Positions 23,479-36,777 of a stretch of 64,000 bases of DNA are shown here, piece by piece; the first letter of the stretch is position 1; the number at the start of each line of letters is the position of its first letter. The DNA is from Panulirus ornatus (lineage: Eukaryota; Arthropoda; Malacostraca; Decapoda; Palinuridae). The stretch spans positions 11,152,262-11,216,261 of the forward strand of contig NC_092228.1 in assembly GCF_036320965.1 (NCBI RefSeq), written 5' to 3'. The translations under genes and the position numbers were made by a program. The notes beneath the pieces were generated by a model that was not told the DNA's origin, did no database searches, and saw only the letters and a program-made list of their open reading frames with translations.

Positions 23479-23628
23479 TGACCATGAGTCGGCACGGGCC
23501 CGTCCGGGGTCAGGACCGAATGGGTTCGAATCCTAGGCGCGGCAGTCGGCCCACAATCAGCCTAGCTGTTCATCCTCCCCTCGGGACAGGTCGATAAATG
23601 GGTACCTGGCTTAGGCTGGTGTGTGGTG

Positions 23629-23688
<60 letters not shown>

Positions 23689-23771
23689 TCTGTGTGTGTG
23701 TGTGTGTGTGTGTTCACACTAGCCTAAGGTTAAGGGACGGGGCGACATAAGTGTGGAACTCTCTCCTCGTA
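23479..23771 (+). mobile_element. tRNA-derived SINE (family B) with long internal TG array
   Basis: CTGACCATGAGTCGGCACGG and a perfect box-B-like GGTTCGAATCC at 23523-23533 are followed by CAATCAGCCTAGCTGTTCATCCTCCCC, a TG array of nearly 90 bp at 23625-23713, and AAGGTTAAGGGACGGGG ending CTCTCTCCTCGTAAC. It is very similar to the second unit of the copy at 2265, so the subfamily is young. The box A part of the head is missing or diverged. Confidence 0.78.
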
Positions 23772-23961
23772 ACACACAAATAGTAATTTCACGCACAGGC
23801 CCACAATGAAGGCCTCATCAAACACTTTCACTCCACCTTTTCAAACAATCTCACACGCGTCCATCTGTCACCCTCACGCACTAAACATGTAATTACCAAA
23901 AGCCTCACCACACACGACAATACTACACGTATCACATAGGCGCGTGGAGCCTCCAGAACCG

Positions 23962-23962
<1 letters not shown>

Positions 23963-24004
<42 letters not shown>
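23963..24004. repeat. (CA)n microsatellite
   Basis: CA array of about 42 bp. Confidence 0.93.
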
Positions 24005-24009
<5 letters not shown>

Positions 24010-24179
24010 AAAGGGACCCATCACTCACGCAGACGAGACTCGATCTCACACTCAGAGCACCCCATCAGATATCATGATCATCTGCTACGACACCTGGTTC
24101 CTCCTGATGACACACGTGTCACCAGGTGCGGTGTGGTGTGGTGTGTGTGTTCACGTGGTACTCAATGAACCAAAAATCG

Positions 24180-25280
24180 GGCCCAAGCTAACGTTACACG
24201 TAATGCAAGCTAACATACCACGTAGGAATGGAAGCTAACATACCACAAATTGCAAAAGGTGCCAGCATATCACGCGGCAACAGAAGAAGCTAACGTAACA
24301 CGTAGCGACAAAAGCTAACGAATCACGTGCCAACAGAACCTAAGACATCATGTCGCTACAGAAAACAGCACATCACGTGACATCAGCTAACGCAACACTT
24401 CGTAACAGCTTACACTACGTGACACAGATGACACAGCTGTCACGAGGCGTGACACCAAAGAGAGAGGTGACATCAGCTGACATTTCACGACAAAGCACGT
24501 CACAGATGGACACTACAGGTGACGGTAGATGCTAACGAACGTGGCACACGCGACACTACACATGACGCAGGCTGACGGAGCCCTAGGAACACCAACCGAC
24601 ACGAAATGCCACACGGAACGGCACTGCAAAACGGCATCAGCAACACATCCAATGACACCAGCTGGCACTACGTAGGGGGGTTACCACGGCCCAAACTCAG
24701 CATCACAGCTGTTAATCACCACCACGCATGACAATGGCTGACTTTCTCCTGACGGCTATGAATAAAACCACCGAATACCAGCTGACGTCTACGTCTGGCG
24801 CCGGGTGACACCACATGGCATACCTGCTGACACTAAGCCATGACACTTCATGTCGCAGCGCCCGAGAACAAGATACCTTCGGATGACACCAACAATACAC
24901 CTGACGGGTCATACCTTCGGATGACACCAACAATACACCTGACGGGTCGACTCTTGACACCGAGTGACACGACCACCACGTGAAGCAATACGTGACACCA
25001 TCTGCCACTACGGGCACCATCAGCCAGCTGTTACGGACACATAATGTGACACAGTACAAGTGACACTCCATGATGTACGTGGGTGAGGGGGACCGAACAC
25101 GTGATCCGAAGTGCGATACTAGACGGACCACACCTCACGTGACACTGCACGTGGGAGTAGCCTGCACTGGTGAGCTCTAGGCAACACACTGCGAGGCAGT
25201 AACCACGACACGTGGCAAATGGTGAAGGGGACACGACACCCCTAAGCGACACACCGACACCACGTGACATATGACGCGAC
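24180..25280. repeat. Degenerate short-unit repeat region, about 1.1 kb
   Basis: The plus strand is built from loosely repeated phrases: AGCTAACRTAACACGTAGCRACA in the first 250 bp, then GTGACACCAGCTGACACTACGT-like phrases to about 25280. Unit length drifts around 20-35 bp. It contains one exact 38-bp tandem duplication (24873-24910 and 24911-24948). E-box-like CACGTG and CAGCTG words recur as part of the unit. No gene is supported; minus-strand frames here follow the repeat. Confidence 0.55.
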
Positions 25281-26136
25281 GCTCATATGATACCCAAGTA
25301 CATAACCGAATATCCTCCAAATCTGTGAATGATAATAATAACTCGACCCTCATTTCACAGTCTGGTAAACTTTTCCACACCCGTCCTCTGACGCACACCC
25401 TTCGGAGCGATCATTCTTACGGCGGCGTCCTGAACGGGAGGAGGACCCGCCCGGCGTTCTAGGTGGCGTGAGGGACACCAAGAGCAACAGCGGGAGACAC
25501 GGAGGTTGGGGCGGGGTGGAGGAGAGGAAACAGGTACACAATGGGTCGCGGTGTGACGCACAATTGTACACAGGCAGTGAAAGTTGTGTTGTGAGGGCTG
25601 GCCCACGACACTGGACACACCGCCGCCCATTAATCACCTAGTCAGCCGCCCCTCTCCCCACCCCGCCATCCCCTCTCCTCCTCAGCTGACACCGTCATCT
25701 TCAATACCAAGACACATATGCCCATCAACGTGTCGGTACAAGGCGCACCCCACGATGACTGACAAGGGAAATCACATACAGTGTAACAATCAATCGAAGC
25801 GCTGACCTCAAGGGGCAACGAAGACACTACTGCTCACTCATGAGTTAATTTCTGGTTACCCACAGACCATCTTCAAGCCTTACAGGTGTGCCGTACAACG
25901 GGGCGCCACGACCGAAATGACTGGGTGCACGGAACACAGGTGCGATGGAGGAACGGGAGGCGCCAGGCTCACCTCTCTTCCCCTGCCCCACATTAACATA
26001 CAGGCTGACGTGTTCTCAGCACTGGAGACGTGTACAGATTGAGACATCTGTGTGTTCAGCGCTCTGTACACGTCTACGCTCATCAGAAAACTTGCCCCGA
26101 CACTAGGCAATCAGCCAGTAATAATAACAATCTATA
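25281..26136. other. Non-coding, GC-rich in part
   Basis: A short AAT run at 25332-25342. No gene or element recognised. Overlapping frames on both strands at 25350-25640 show no motif. Confidence 0.5.
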
Positions 26137-26137
26137 C

Positions 26138-26184
<47 letters not shown>

Positions 26185-26288
26185 TTTTTTTTTTTTTTTT
26201 ATACTTTGTCGCTGTCTCCCGCGTTTGCGAGGTAGCGCAAGGAAACAGATGAAAGAAATGGCCCAACCCCCCCCCCCCATACACATAC

Positions 26289-26331
<43 letters not shown>
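26137..26331 (-). mobile_element. 3'-end fragment of the RTE-like LINE inside an AAT array
   Basis: 26201-26289 matches the last ~90 bases of the LINE at 9558 (plus-strand reading GTCGCTGTCTCCCGCGTTTG...GAGGTAGCGCAAGGAAACAG, then AAATGGCCCAACCCCCCC and ATACACATAC). It is on the minus strand, with the A tail (T run at 26185-26200) on its left. (AAT)n lies on both sides (26137-26184 and 26289-26331), as expected if it inserted into the array. It is extremely 5'-truncated. Confidence 0.82.
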
Positions 26332-26333
<2 letters not shown>

Positions 26334-26875
26334 CTATTAATAGCAATATTGATATCAAATAAATACAATGATATAGTGAAATGATGATGTTATCAAACAT
26401 ATACGACCAGTGACAGATAATGGTTATTATCACAATTTCCCAGATATACAGTTCAAGTACAAGAACCAACAACAAATGTGCAGGCAGGCAGCATACATCC
26501 AAGCCCTGAGCAGCATTTTTTGAAGTGTATATTAAATTCATGACAGCAGGTAAAGGCTGTTCGTGTCAGATGCTTTCGTACAGGAATTTCATCACAGCAT
26601 TTTAAGGTTCAGTAGAAATGAGGATAAAAACCTGAACATTATTTTTTTTTTTTTCTAAAACAAACAACTCTGATATATTCCGGACAGCAGTTAAGTCAGA
26701 TGAAATACGTCTGGAATAAAAACAAAATGACCAGACCTCACGTGTCTTCAACAGGCATTCATCATCTCAACAACTTCAGTCTGGTGGCTCATACGATTCA
26801 TTATGAAGAAAGGTCGACTGATATACTAAATGTCTTGAACCGAGGCAAACATAAACATGTGCACAACAGAAAAAA
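26332..26875. other. A/T-rich non-coding sequence
   Basis: No gene recognised. A T run lies at 26641-26655. Confidence 0.5.
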
Positions 26876-27033
26876 GCGGGAGGCTGGAAATCCTCCCCTC
26901 TTGTTTTTTTTTTTTTTCTGTTTCCCCAAAAGAAGGGACAGAGAAGGGGGCCAGGTGAGGATAGTCCCTCAAAGGCCCAGTCCTCTGTTCTTAACGCTAC
27001 CTCGCTAATGCGGGAAATGACGAATAGTTTGAA

Positions 27034-27035
<2 letters not shown>
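26876..27035 (+). mobile_element. Family A short retroelement, 5'-truncated
   Basis: Begins inside the element at GCGGGAGGCTGGAAATCC and continues to the normal 3' end CGCTACCTCGCTAATGCGGG...GACGAATAGTTTGAAAG. About 75 bases of the 5' part are missing. 5' truncation supports a retroposed origin. Confidence 0.85.

Positions 27036-27096
<61 letters not shown>
27036..27096. repeat. (TA)n tail
   Basis: TA array of about 60 bp directly after the element. Confidence 0.95.
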
Positions 27097-27099
<3 letters not shown>

Positions 27100-27374
27100 G
27101 CATGAACTACAGATAGTGACTACAAGGTACAGTGTCATCAAAATGAACTAGCACCAGACCATCTCTCATATTCCGGACTCGGGGAAACAATGGCGAAACT
27201 AAACAAATGAAAATGTTAAAATATGATTATAATAATGCGTACGTGCACACACGGGCATACTCACGCAGGTAACTGCATGACCTGTGCGTAATAAGCAACA
27301 GAACATATAATCAAGAGAGGCAGCACAGAGGCATTTCTTATACAACTGGTAATGATACTACATCCCCCACTCAC

Positions 27375-27525
27375 TCCTCGGGGACCCGGGGCTGCTCTGG
27401 CTGGGCTGGCTGGAACGCAAGCTCTGCGCGGCCGGCCGGCCGGCCGGGCTGGCCCCAGCCGGCCATCGCATCCAGCTGCCGCCGCTGGTCCTCCCACCCA
27501 GAGTAATCAAAGCTTCTACTGGTAT
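27375..27525 (-). other. Exon-like open segment, unknown product
   Basis: On the minus strand a CT-rich stretch leads to TCAGTGCAG, an acceptor-like site ending at 27526. The following 151 bases are open in a frame beginning after two bases with TSRSFDYSGWEDQRRQLDAM and continuing Gly/Pro/Gln-rich to PEE. A donor-like GTGAGT lies at 27374-27369. Without splicing the same frame stops right there (TGA). GC content is well above the flanks. A second phase is also open because the sequence is GC-rich, so coding status is uncertain. I do not recognise the protein. Confidence 0.22.
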
Positions 27526-27679
27526 CTGCACTGAGGCGGTTCCCAAACTGTCCGAGAGGGTGAGGAAAGCATACCTGCGCGGGTGTTTATTGGTCCGACA
27601 CAATACAGCCTTGCTAATCAAGTGACTGATTCTAAAAGACTCTATGATGCCACCAAGACCAGGATTCAGCGTACTCAGG

Positions 27680-28976
<1,297 letters not shown>

Positions 28977-29031
<55 letters not shown>
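28977..29031. repeat. (CA)n microsatellite
   Basis: CA array of about 55 bp. Confidence 0.96.
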
Positions 29032-29539
29032 TAAGGCAGGCACGCAGGCAATGACCCACGCATCAGTATCGACACACAGGGGTCCTTGAGGAGGCAGTGG
29101 CCCCTCATACGTGTACACACACAGCAGTGGTTCTGGGCAACACAGACCAAGGCAGCCAGCCTTACAGGGTCATGAGGACGGGCTGGGGTACACACCAGAG
29201 ATGTCCTCCGACCTCACTCTGTTCACTAAACATCATCTTCTGACAACAGTGGCCGACGTGGCAAGGGTAAAACACGCCCCGATTACCTAAGGCCATCCTG
29301 ACGATATATAAAGGTACGGAATAAAGAAAAAAGAATGAAGAAATCATCAGTCACAGCCTCGCTAGTATATGTAGACCTGACTCTTAAAAGAACAGAAGGT
29401 TGATATAAATGCAATTAGACGCCGCATGCTTAATTGTTTATATATGGGATGTTACACGTTTGAGTCGCGGGTATTATACATAATTTTTAATCATGGCTGA
29501 GAAGCAGTCATGGGCTGATTGCTCTGGTTATTTCACGTA

Positions 29540-29870
29540 TACCTTGTGATGGTTTGGAAGGTCTTCTACATCTACAGCTCGGACGAAGACCCTATCTTAC
29601 TTTACATATGCCTTACAATGGTTTGGGAGGTCCTTTTTTTTTTCTATCCCACACATGGGTCTGCTACCTTACCTTACATATACCTTACCATGGTTTCAGA
29701 GGTCCTCTACCCCCACACATAGATCTGCTACCTTATCTTACCTTACCTTACCTTACGTACACCTTACCATGGTTTCAGAGGTCCTCTACTTCCACAGCCG
29801 GGTCTAGTACCTTACCTTACCCTACGTATAACTTGCGATGGTTTCAGAGGTCTGGGACCCCCATGGCTCG
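29540..29870. repeat. Degenerate ~70-80 bp tandem repeat with CCTTA runs
   Basis: Five units contain ACCTTRYSATGGTTTSRGAGGTC at about 29540, 29610, 29682, 29764 and 29831. They are linked by CTCTAC and GGTCTGCTACCTTACCTTAC-type sequence. The linker contains short CCTTA pentamer runs (best at 29734-29757). Period varies with the number of pentamers. Confidence 0.65.
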
Positions 29871-30126
29871 GTCTGGGACCAAGCTGTGGTGTTTCTCTTC
29901 TGATCAGTCGAGCTACTGGAAGCCTCGGCCCGTAGGCCTACCTAACCAGCACATCCTGACTGGTCATGATACAAATGCCTCCTCCAGTACACCAATCCAT
30001 CTCAAGAGGAAACCTTTGGTCTCATAGTTTATAATTCGTGATCCTTTAAAAGGAAAAAAAAAAAACTTTAACTTCCAGCAAGGCCTACATATGTGTCCAA
30101 TTTAGTACATGTTCTTTCTGTCTATA

Positions 30127-30129
<3 letters not shown>

Positions 30130-30182
<53 letters not shown>
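30130..30182. repeat. (TG)n microsatellite
   Basis: TG array of about 53 bp. Confidence 0.95.
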
Positions 30183-30184
<2 letters not shown>

Positions 30185-30871
30185 CTGACGAACGTCCCCG
30201 AACATTTCTCAGCGTGCATGATGCTGAATAACAGCACAACCTCCTCATCAATGCCAGCCATGAACTGGAGGACGGTGGCGCGAGGTCCGTATTAGCAGAG
30301 GTTCCTGCGGCACCGACAGACTTCCCGAGTGCATATAGGAGCGTGTGGAGGGAGGGAGGAGAGGTCAGCGTCTGCTTGGGGCAAATATGGGCATCGATGA
30401 TGGTACGGTAGTCTCGCCAGTGCCGTATACATGTCAGCCTTGGACCTCCATTGCAAAGGAAAGGTGAGGTGAGGTGGGCGGCCTTAAATCTGTCCTCCGT
30501 GCAAGAGAGAAGAGCGAGGGGTGCATCTGATCACATCCTTTCTTTTTATAAAGTTTTTCACACCAGACTGATGACATGAAGAGCGAACACTTCTTCGAAA
30601 TACGTTGGGAGGGAACAACCAGAGACCAACAAGTAAGCATAAAAATTGAGGAAAAAAAAGAAAAAGAAGTATTTTACGGTATAAGAGTGGCGGCTGAATG
30701 AAATATACAGAATGAGTAAATAACAAATGAGGGCAGCATACAGAGGTATAAAATATTGTATGACAGTAGGGGAAGCTTAATAAATGAGGCCCTAGAAGTG
30801 TTACCGCCCTCCCTTCCCCTACAGTACAAATGATTACACACACAATGATATAGTTACACACACACACACAC

Positions 30872-31195
30872 GGCGTTACGGCCCTTGAGCACAGCGTCAC
30901 GACCCTTGAGCAAGGGGTTACGACCCTTGAGCACGGCGTTACGACCCTTGAGCACGGCGTTACGGCCCTTGAGCACAGCCTTATGGCCCTTGAGCACAGC
31001 GCTACGACCCTTGAGCACAGCGTTACGACCCTTGAGCACAGCGTTACCACCCTTGAGCACGGCGCTACGACCCTTGAGCACAGCGTTACGACCCTTGAGC
31101 ACAGCGTTACGACCCTTGAGCACAGCGGTTACGACCCTTGAGCACAGCGTCACGACCCTTGAGCACAGCGTTACGACCCTTGAGCACGACGTCTT
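30872..31195. repeat. 21-bp minisatellite of the ACCCTTGAG family
   Basis: About 15 units of CGTTACGACCCTTGAGCACAG with few substitutions and one single-base insertion near 31128 (CAGCGGTTACG). The period is a multiple of 3, so frames stay open as heptad-like peptides on both strands (VLKGRNA on minus, LSTALRP on plus). A CA run precedes it. Diverged single copies continue to about 31245. No protein-coding evidence beyond the repeat. Confidence 0.88.
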
Positions 31196-31245
31196 GCGGA
31201 CGACGTTACGATCCTTTGAACACTGTACTACGACACCTTGGGTAT

Positions 31246-33650
31246 GGACCACGACTGATGCGTATGTACGTAGATGACGGGGAGTTATCAGACATACTGT
31301 ATGTACACTCTATAACACACATACACAAGCATGTAAAAACGTACACAACACGTACGATACATACACGCGATGAACATGGTGTGCGGTTATGGCGTGTCCG
31401 GGTGACCAAACACACACACACACACACACACAAAGCCTCTTACAACACACGCCTCCTCGTTTAATACTCCCCGGAGACGACCAATAAAAACACCGCCAAC
31501 TCTCGCTACGGTCTATATACACCGGAGGTGGAGGGAGGGAGAGAGCCACTGGGGCACAATACTGGCGGCCACCTCACCGCCAGCAGTCCTGAGGGGACAA
31601 GTGGGTAAGGCACAGCGGATCATAAGGTGCCGCTCACTCAAACAACGGCCCCCCTTGCCTCTATTGTAGCCACCAGAGGTATGCCAGTGAATACCTGCCG
31701 ACGGCAGTGTGTACGGGGGGGAAGGTTGACACACGAGTCCACCTAACACACTGCCTCCCTCAGTGGTAAACTATGCGCTCTGTTACGAGGGTATCCAGAC
31801 ACATAAAAGGTGACGCATGTGGCATCCTTATGACAGGTGGTGCTACCTACTGGAATCTTTTCCCCCCACCACCTCCTGCTGGTTCCTAGCCCAAACCTAA
31901 CCTTCCTTCTGTCTGCATCGTCGTCATTCCTGACTTTATCCATCATTTGGTTCGTTATTCCAACCTCCGCTGCCATCACCATGCCGTTCCTCACCCAACC
32001 CAACCCTTGGCTTAGTTACCTCATCCTCAATCGCCTCACCGCCTGGACCACTGCCTCACCTATCCCATCCACAACCCACTCCTGACCTCACTCCATATCA
32101 CCAAGCTTATGGGACCCACTTTATCACGAATTACCCTACCCATCATGACGCACCCAGGATACAATAACAACACACTACAACCCCCACCCATTATGAGGCT
32201 CCCTACCCTCTCCCACCGTCAGGGCACGCCAGCCTCGACCACCCACCCCTTCCCTACACCTTGCTGGACGCATACCTCCACCTGCCACAAGGCCAGCCCT
32301 TCCTCCTCTCCTACAACTGGGGTGTGGCGCCAACACTGGCAGAACTCCATTATTCACCTCGTTGTCTCTGCCCCCAACCCCCTCTTCCGGGACCCCTCTC
32401 GTCCTTCCCCTTTAAGTAAGCCCCACTTTGGTTCTCCCCAATCCCGTACATCCGTTCCCCCGACTCCTCATCCCTACCGACGGCTTAGATGACAACCTTG
32501 GCGTCGAGTGGACACGACAGAGGACGTGCCGTCAGGTCAGACAAGGACCCGTGCCAGACAGACACCAGACGAAGCTAAAAACGACCAATGAGAGCCGTAG
32601 CTCAAATCGGCCTGAGGAAGAAGATGGTTTCTTCACGCTCCACTCCCCAAGCACACAACATACCGTGTTTATAGCCAGTTCAAGTCACCCACTCAGCACG
32701 TGTAAGTTTTGGCAAAGGTGTTGGTGCACGTGGCATGTATATTCTTTCTCTCTTATAAAGGAGACAGAGGCTAATGCACATGTATTTAACTTATCTCCCT
32801 TAACTTATCACGGTGTTAATTAACCCCTCTACGTGACACACTTGACAAACGCTACACATCAAGTGTGTGACGTATACACACCACAGAGACAGCACCCACC
32901 GCAGGTACAATACCAGCAGCAGCACTAGCAGCTGCAACACTGCGCCTCGCATCTACACCTAGCCACACACTATGCATCGAGGTTCATACTAACTTTAGGC
33001 ACACTGGCCCTCTACCAGCTATGGTTTCGTTAGACTCTAACCTTATAAATCTAACAGCACGGAAAAAAAAAATAAATCAAAATCGTACCAAAGATAAAGT
33101 TTGACCAATCATAAATGAATACTCTGTAACCGCACGGCGCTCACCGAACAAGTACCTTTCCACTCCAGCGACGTTAAAAAAACCAGTCGGAACAGCAGTC
33201 AGTTCCGCCAGGAACCAGATACTTCCACGCCCAGACATCAGTACCAGCATCCGGTAGGGGGTTTATATAAGGCAACCTCTCCACTACTGAGCTCCCCAAC
33301 TCCCTCAAGGAGTAGCGTTTAAATGACTCGAGCGCTTATTACTTCTTCTTTTTTTTACGTTCCATCTTTTCCACCTAATACCAGCTCCCGTTGCCCCATA
33401 ACTCTCCCGTCTGCCCATCCTATCCTGCTACCGTCTCCCTGCCACTTGTAGATATCCATCCACAACCACTGGAACAACTGAACTTATATGTGTTGTTACT
33501 GTGGTGAGTCACAGGTAGAGTTTAAGTCAGGTCTACTGCTGCACCGACGACCATACACGTCAAGCGCACACGTCCCCCTCCTTCGACAAATCCCCTCACT
33601 GAGCCAGTCTTTATTCTGGCATCACCACAAAAATTCTTCTGCTGTGCTCC

Positions 33651-33653
<3 letters not shown>
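31246..33653. other. SSR-poor non-coding stretch
   Basis: A short CA array lies at about 31410-31431. From 31840 to 32500 the plus strand is C-rich with CCACC and CACC words, which opens several frames. No recognisable gene. Confidence 0.5.
33264..33272 (+). promoter_or_regulatory. TATA-like box, isolated
   Basis: TATATAAGG in the context GGGGGTTTATATAAGGCAAC is a good match to an animal TATA box, with a GC-rich upstream side. A start site would fall near 33295. No recognisable first exon follows, and TA-rich words are common in this DNA. Confidence 0.2.

Positions 33654-33712
<59 letters not shown>
33654..33712. repeat. (CT)n microsatellite
   Basis: Clean CT array of about 59 bp. Confidence 0.96.
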
Positions 33713-33717
<5 letters not shown>

Positions 33718-33906
33718 CATTCTTTATCTTTTACCAAGGCGTTACCTCAAAAATTCTTTCAGTTCTCTCGCGCTCTCTCCCCCAATAGAATAACAATACA
33801 AAACAAAGGGCGTGGAGAAGAGAGGCAGTCGACAGAAACAAAAGTTATTCAACAAACAAGACAAGCGGTGAGCCCTGTGCGCTAACCCCTGTCATCACAG
33901 GTGGGT

Positions 33907-33907
<1 letters not shown>

Positions 33908-33964
<57 letters not shown>
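33908..33964. repeat. (CT)n microsatellite
   Basis: Clean CT array of about 57 bp. Confidence 0.96.
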
Positions 33965-33966
<2 letters not shown>

Positions 33967-34106
33967 ATATTTCCTCTACCCTTACCTCTCCCCCTTAATG
34001 CCCACTACCTTTCCTCTCCGCCTACCTCCGTGTTCACATCTCCCTCCCACACTCACTACGCCACACAGGCACGCGGATAAAAAGAAAAAAAAAAAGTGGG
34101 TGTGTT

Positions 34107-34198
34107 GATTGGTGGCTAATGGCGAGAGACTAGCGTGACACAAGCTAGTGTTCTGGCTGGGCGGCCAAGCGCATCGCTGCCCCGCCCCGCCCACACCG
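34107..34198 (-). promoter_or_regulatory. Possible GC-box/CCAAT cluster
   Basis: CCCCGCCCCGCCCAC at 34179-34193 gives overlapping GC-box (Sp1/KLF-type) sites, and ATTGG (inverted CCAAT) lies at 34109-34113. Such pairs are common in animal housekeeping promoters. No transcript start or exon is visible, so this is only suggestive. Confidence 0.2.
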
Positions 34199-34753
34199 AC
34201 GCTCTTAATGTGTTCCATCCAGCGTCAGGGAGGAAACTATGTGGAAGTAATGAGGTCTAAGAGGGCAAGCAATGAACGAGAAGACAAAATATGGAGCGAA
34301 AGAGGTTGTGATGTATCGTAGCCTGAACCCCGAGCACTGAGGAAAGGCGTTCACGGGATAGAATAAATTGGATCGATGTGGTATACGGGTGTCCGGCTGA
34401 GCAGGGGAAAAAAAAACCAGAGAAGAGTCTCTGGGGCCTGGCTGTGAAGCTATTATATTTCCAGCGGGTAATAAATGAGGCCAACTGAGTGTAAAAAGAA
34501 TATTCTCATTTTCTTTCATATTTGTTCGCAGTTTCCCGTGTGGAAATACAGACGGATAAGACACACAGATAAGACAGATAAGATGCTTAAATGTTCATAC
34601 AAATGATCAACGAGGGGATAATACATAACGGGACACAGGTGTGGACTCGCAGGTGTTTTCCCTGTGAGAACTGGACTCCGCCACCCCCAACCTAAACAAC
34701 TTCAAGAAGAACTGGCCACTGGGAAAACAACGCTGCCTTGAGACACAGGCGCT

Positions 34754-34755
<2 letters not shown>

Positions 34756-34838
<83 letters not shown>
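34756..34838. repeat. (CT)n followed by (CA)n
   Basis: CT array of about 65 bp running into a short CA array. Confidence 0.95.
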
Positions 34839-35335
34839 TTCTCCACAGTTAAACATACAAAAAAGGGGAATAACATCATAATATTAATATGACTACCTCC
34901 CATAAGGACACATTTTACATATGTTGACATTTACATGTTTTATATAAGGTTCCCCACGTTTGTGCCAGCGCTCGCGACTTTGTTAACTGTTGTTCTAAGG
35001 TCTTCCCTGGTCTATGCCAGCGTCTGTGACCGTTCTTACTGTTGTTCTAAGGTCCGCCCAGGTCTCTGCCTGTCTCGGGCCCACATCACATAGACACGCC
35101 GCTCTCTTGTCGTTGGATAGCAGCGACGACGAACCTCTACAAGTTGGAAGCGAGCCACGCCAGAATTCAACACTGACTCCTCCCCTCCTACAGGAGTCAG
35201 AAGGGCGTCAAGGCGTACAGGGGGTGGCCACGCACCTGTCATGCACGTTAATCTATAAGGATCTAGGGGTCACATCAGCTCCAGGAACCTTAAAACTGTG
35301 TATTCATAGTTTAACTTTCTCAAGGAAGGAATAAT

Positions 35336-35337
<2 letters not shown>

Positions 35338-35390
<53 letters not shown>
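35338..35390. repeat. (CT)n microsatellite
   Basis: Clean CT array of about 53 bp. Confidence 0.95.
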
Positions 35391-35394
<4 letters not shown>

Positions 35395-36073
35395 AAAGAA
35401 AAAGTCTGCCCGTATCTAATGAGGATAACAACGGCTCGCAACAGAAAAATCTTACGATCTTAGCCGTTGAAAAAAAAAAAAAAAAACAAACTTCGAAGCG
35501 ACTCCAAGGCACCCGTGCGGCGTCTCCAGAACCTCGTGTGTTTTGTGAGCTGACGGGGTTCAGTACACCAGATCATCTCCTCCTCCTCCTCCTCCTCCTC
35601 CGCCTTAACCCCTGACGAACGGGCACACGCATCATCAAACACGGTTCATTTCACGTCTCGTTAACCCATGACAAATGCAGGGAGCCCGGTCCTCTGGATT
35701 ACCGTGCCCATTACGGAAAAAAAAAGGAACACTTTACACTGAATTACCTCGATGGGTAAAATCATATGTAATGGCTCCGGATATAACGAACAACACAGGA
35801 CGAACTAACGCGTATCTCAAGAGGAAAAAAAAAAAAAAAAGGGGGATCTTCAGTGTGTCGACGCAGGATCTTTTCAAAAATTGATCTCACAGGAAATTAC
35901 ATCTACAAGAAATATCACATCGCACAAAACCAACTCCAACCAGAATGACATGACAAGAGATTGTGGCGAACAAAACAAAAGGACGGAGACGCAATAAAAC
36001 CGCATTACGTAATCAACCCGAAATGCGAATGGAAGAAAAGCGCTTCTTTGTGGCGAACAAGGACGTCGAAGCG

Positions 36074-36076
<3 letters not shown>
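35391..36076. other. Non-coding sequence with A runs
   Basis: A run at 35470-35486, a CTC triplet run at 35576-35600 and an A run at 35824-35840. No gene recognised. Confidence 0.5.

Positions 36077-36123
<47 letters not shown>
36077..36123. repeat. (GA)n microsatellite
   Basis: GA array of about 47 bp. Confidence 0.95.
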
Positions 36124-36127
<4 letters not shown>

Positions 36128-36355
36128 TAATAATGATAGAAAAAAAAAAATATCACCCACTCGCAAACAGATGACTTTTCTTGCAGCACCACAGCCACGA
36201 ACCGCTGATGAACACCGCCATCACCGACGCCGGACGCACAAATCCTATAAAAAATGTCATCCATCTTTTTAACCTCTTGACCGTGAATGTTGCCTAGGTG
36301 GGTCGACCTCCCGACACCTACGTCCCACCAAAACACGGCACACAGGTTCGTATCC

Positions 36356-36374
36356 CCCCCCCCCCCCCCCCCGG

Positions 36375-36411
<37 letters not shown>

Positions 36412-36537
36412 AAATGCCATCTCCTCACCTACAGAAGTTTCCATAGGTGATTTTTCTCAAGTAATGCGGCGTAAATACCCAAACAAAAATGTTGTGTCAC
36501 GCACATCGGAAACACACACACACACACACACACACAC
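36356..36537. repeat. Poly-C and two CA arrays
   Basis: C run at 36354-36372, CA at about 36377-36409 and CA at about 36511-36536. Confidence 0.9.
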
Positions 36538-36683
36538 TGCGCGAGGCGACATGAACGACCTTACGTCTCCAGTGATGGAAGGAGACGCAATCTATTCACC
36601 ACCTCGCTTGTCAAACGCAAAGGTCAATCTAATTTCGAAGAAGAGGCAGCTAAAGCGTCGCATTAAGGCCATCACAATGGGGA

Positions 36684-36684
<1 letters not shown>

Positions 36685-36773
<89 letters not shown>
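36685..36773. repeat. (GA)n microsatellite
   Basis: Clean GA array of about 89 bp, followed by imperfect GACAGA/TAGA sequence to about 36850. Confidence 0.96.

Positions 36774-36777
<4 letters not shown>

Noticed and set aside
29734..29757. Telomeric repeat at CCTTA runs
   Set aside because: CCTTA reads TAAGG on the other strand, which is not a rotation of TTAGG or its complement CCTAA.
30854..31252. Heptad-like VLKGRNA/LSTALRP proteins that might suggest a coiled coil
   Set aside because: Arise from the 21-bp repeat; the plus frame shifts at the single-base insertion near 31128, and both strands are open.
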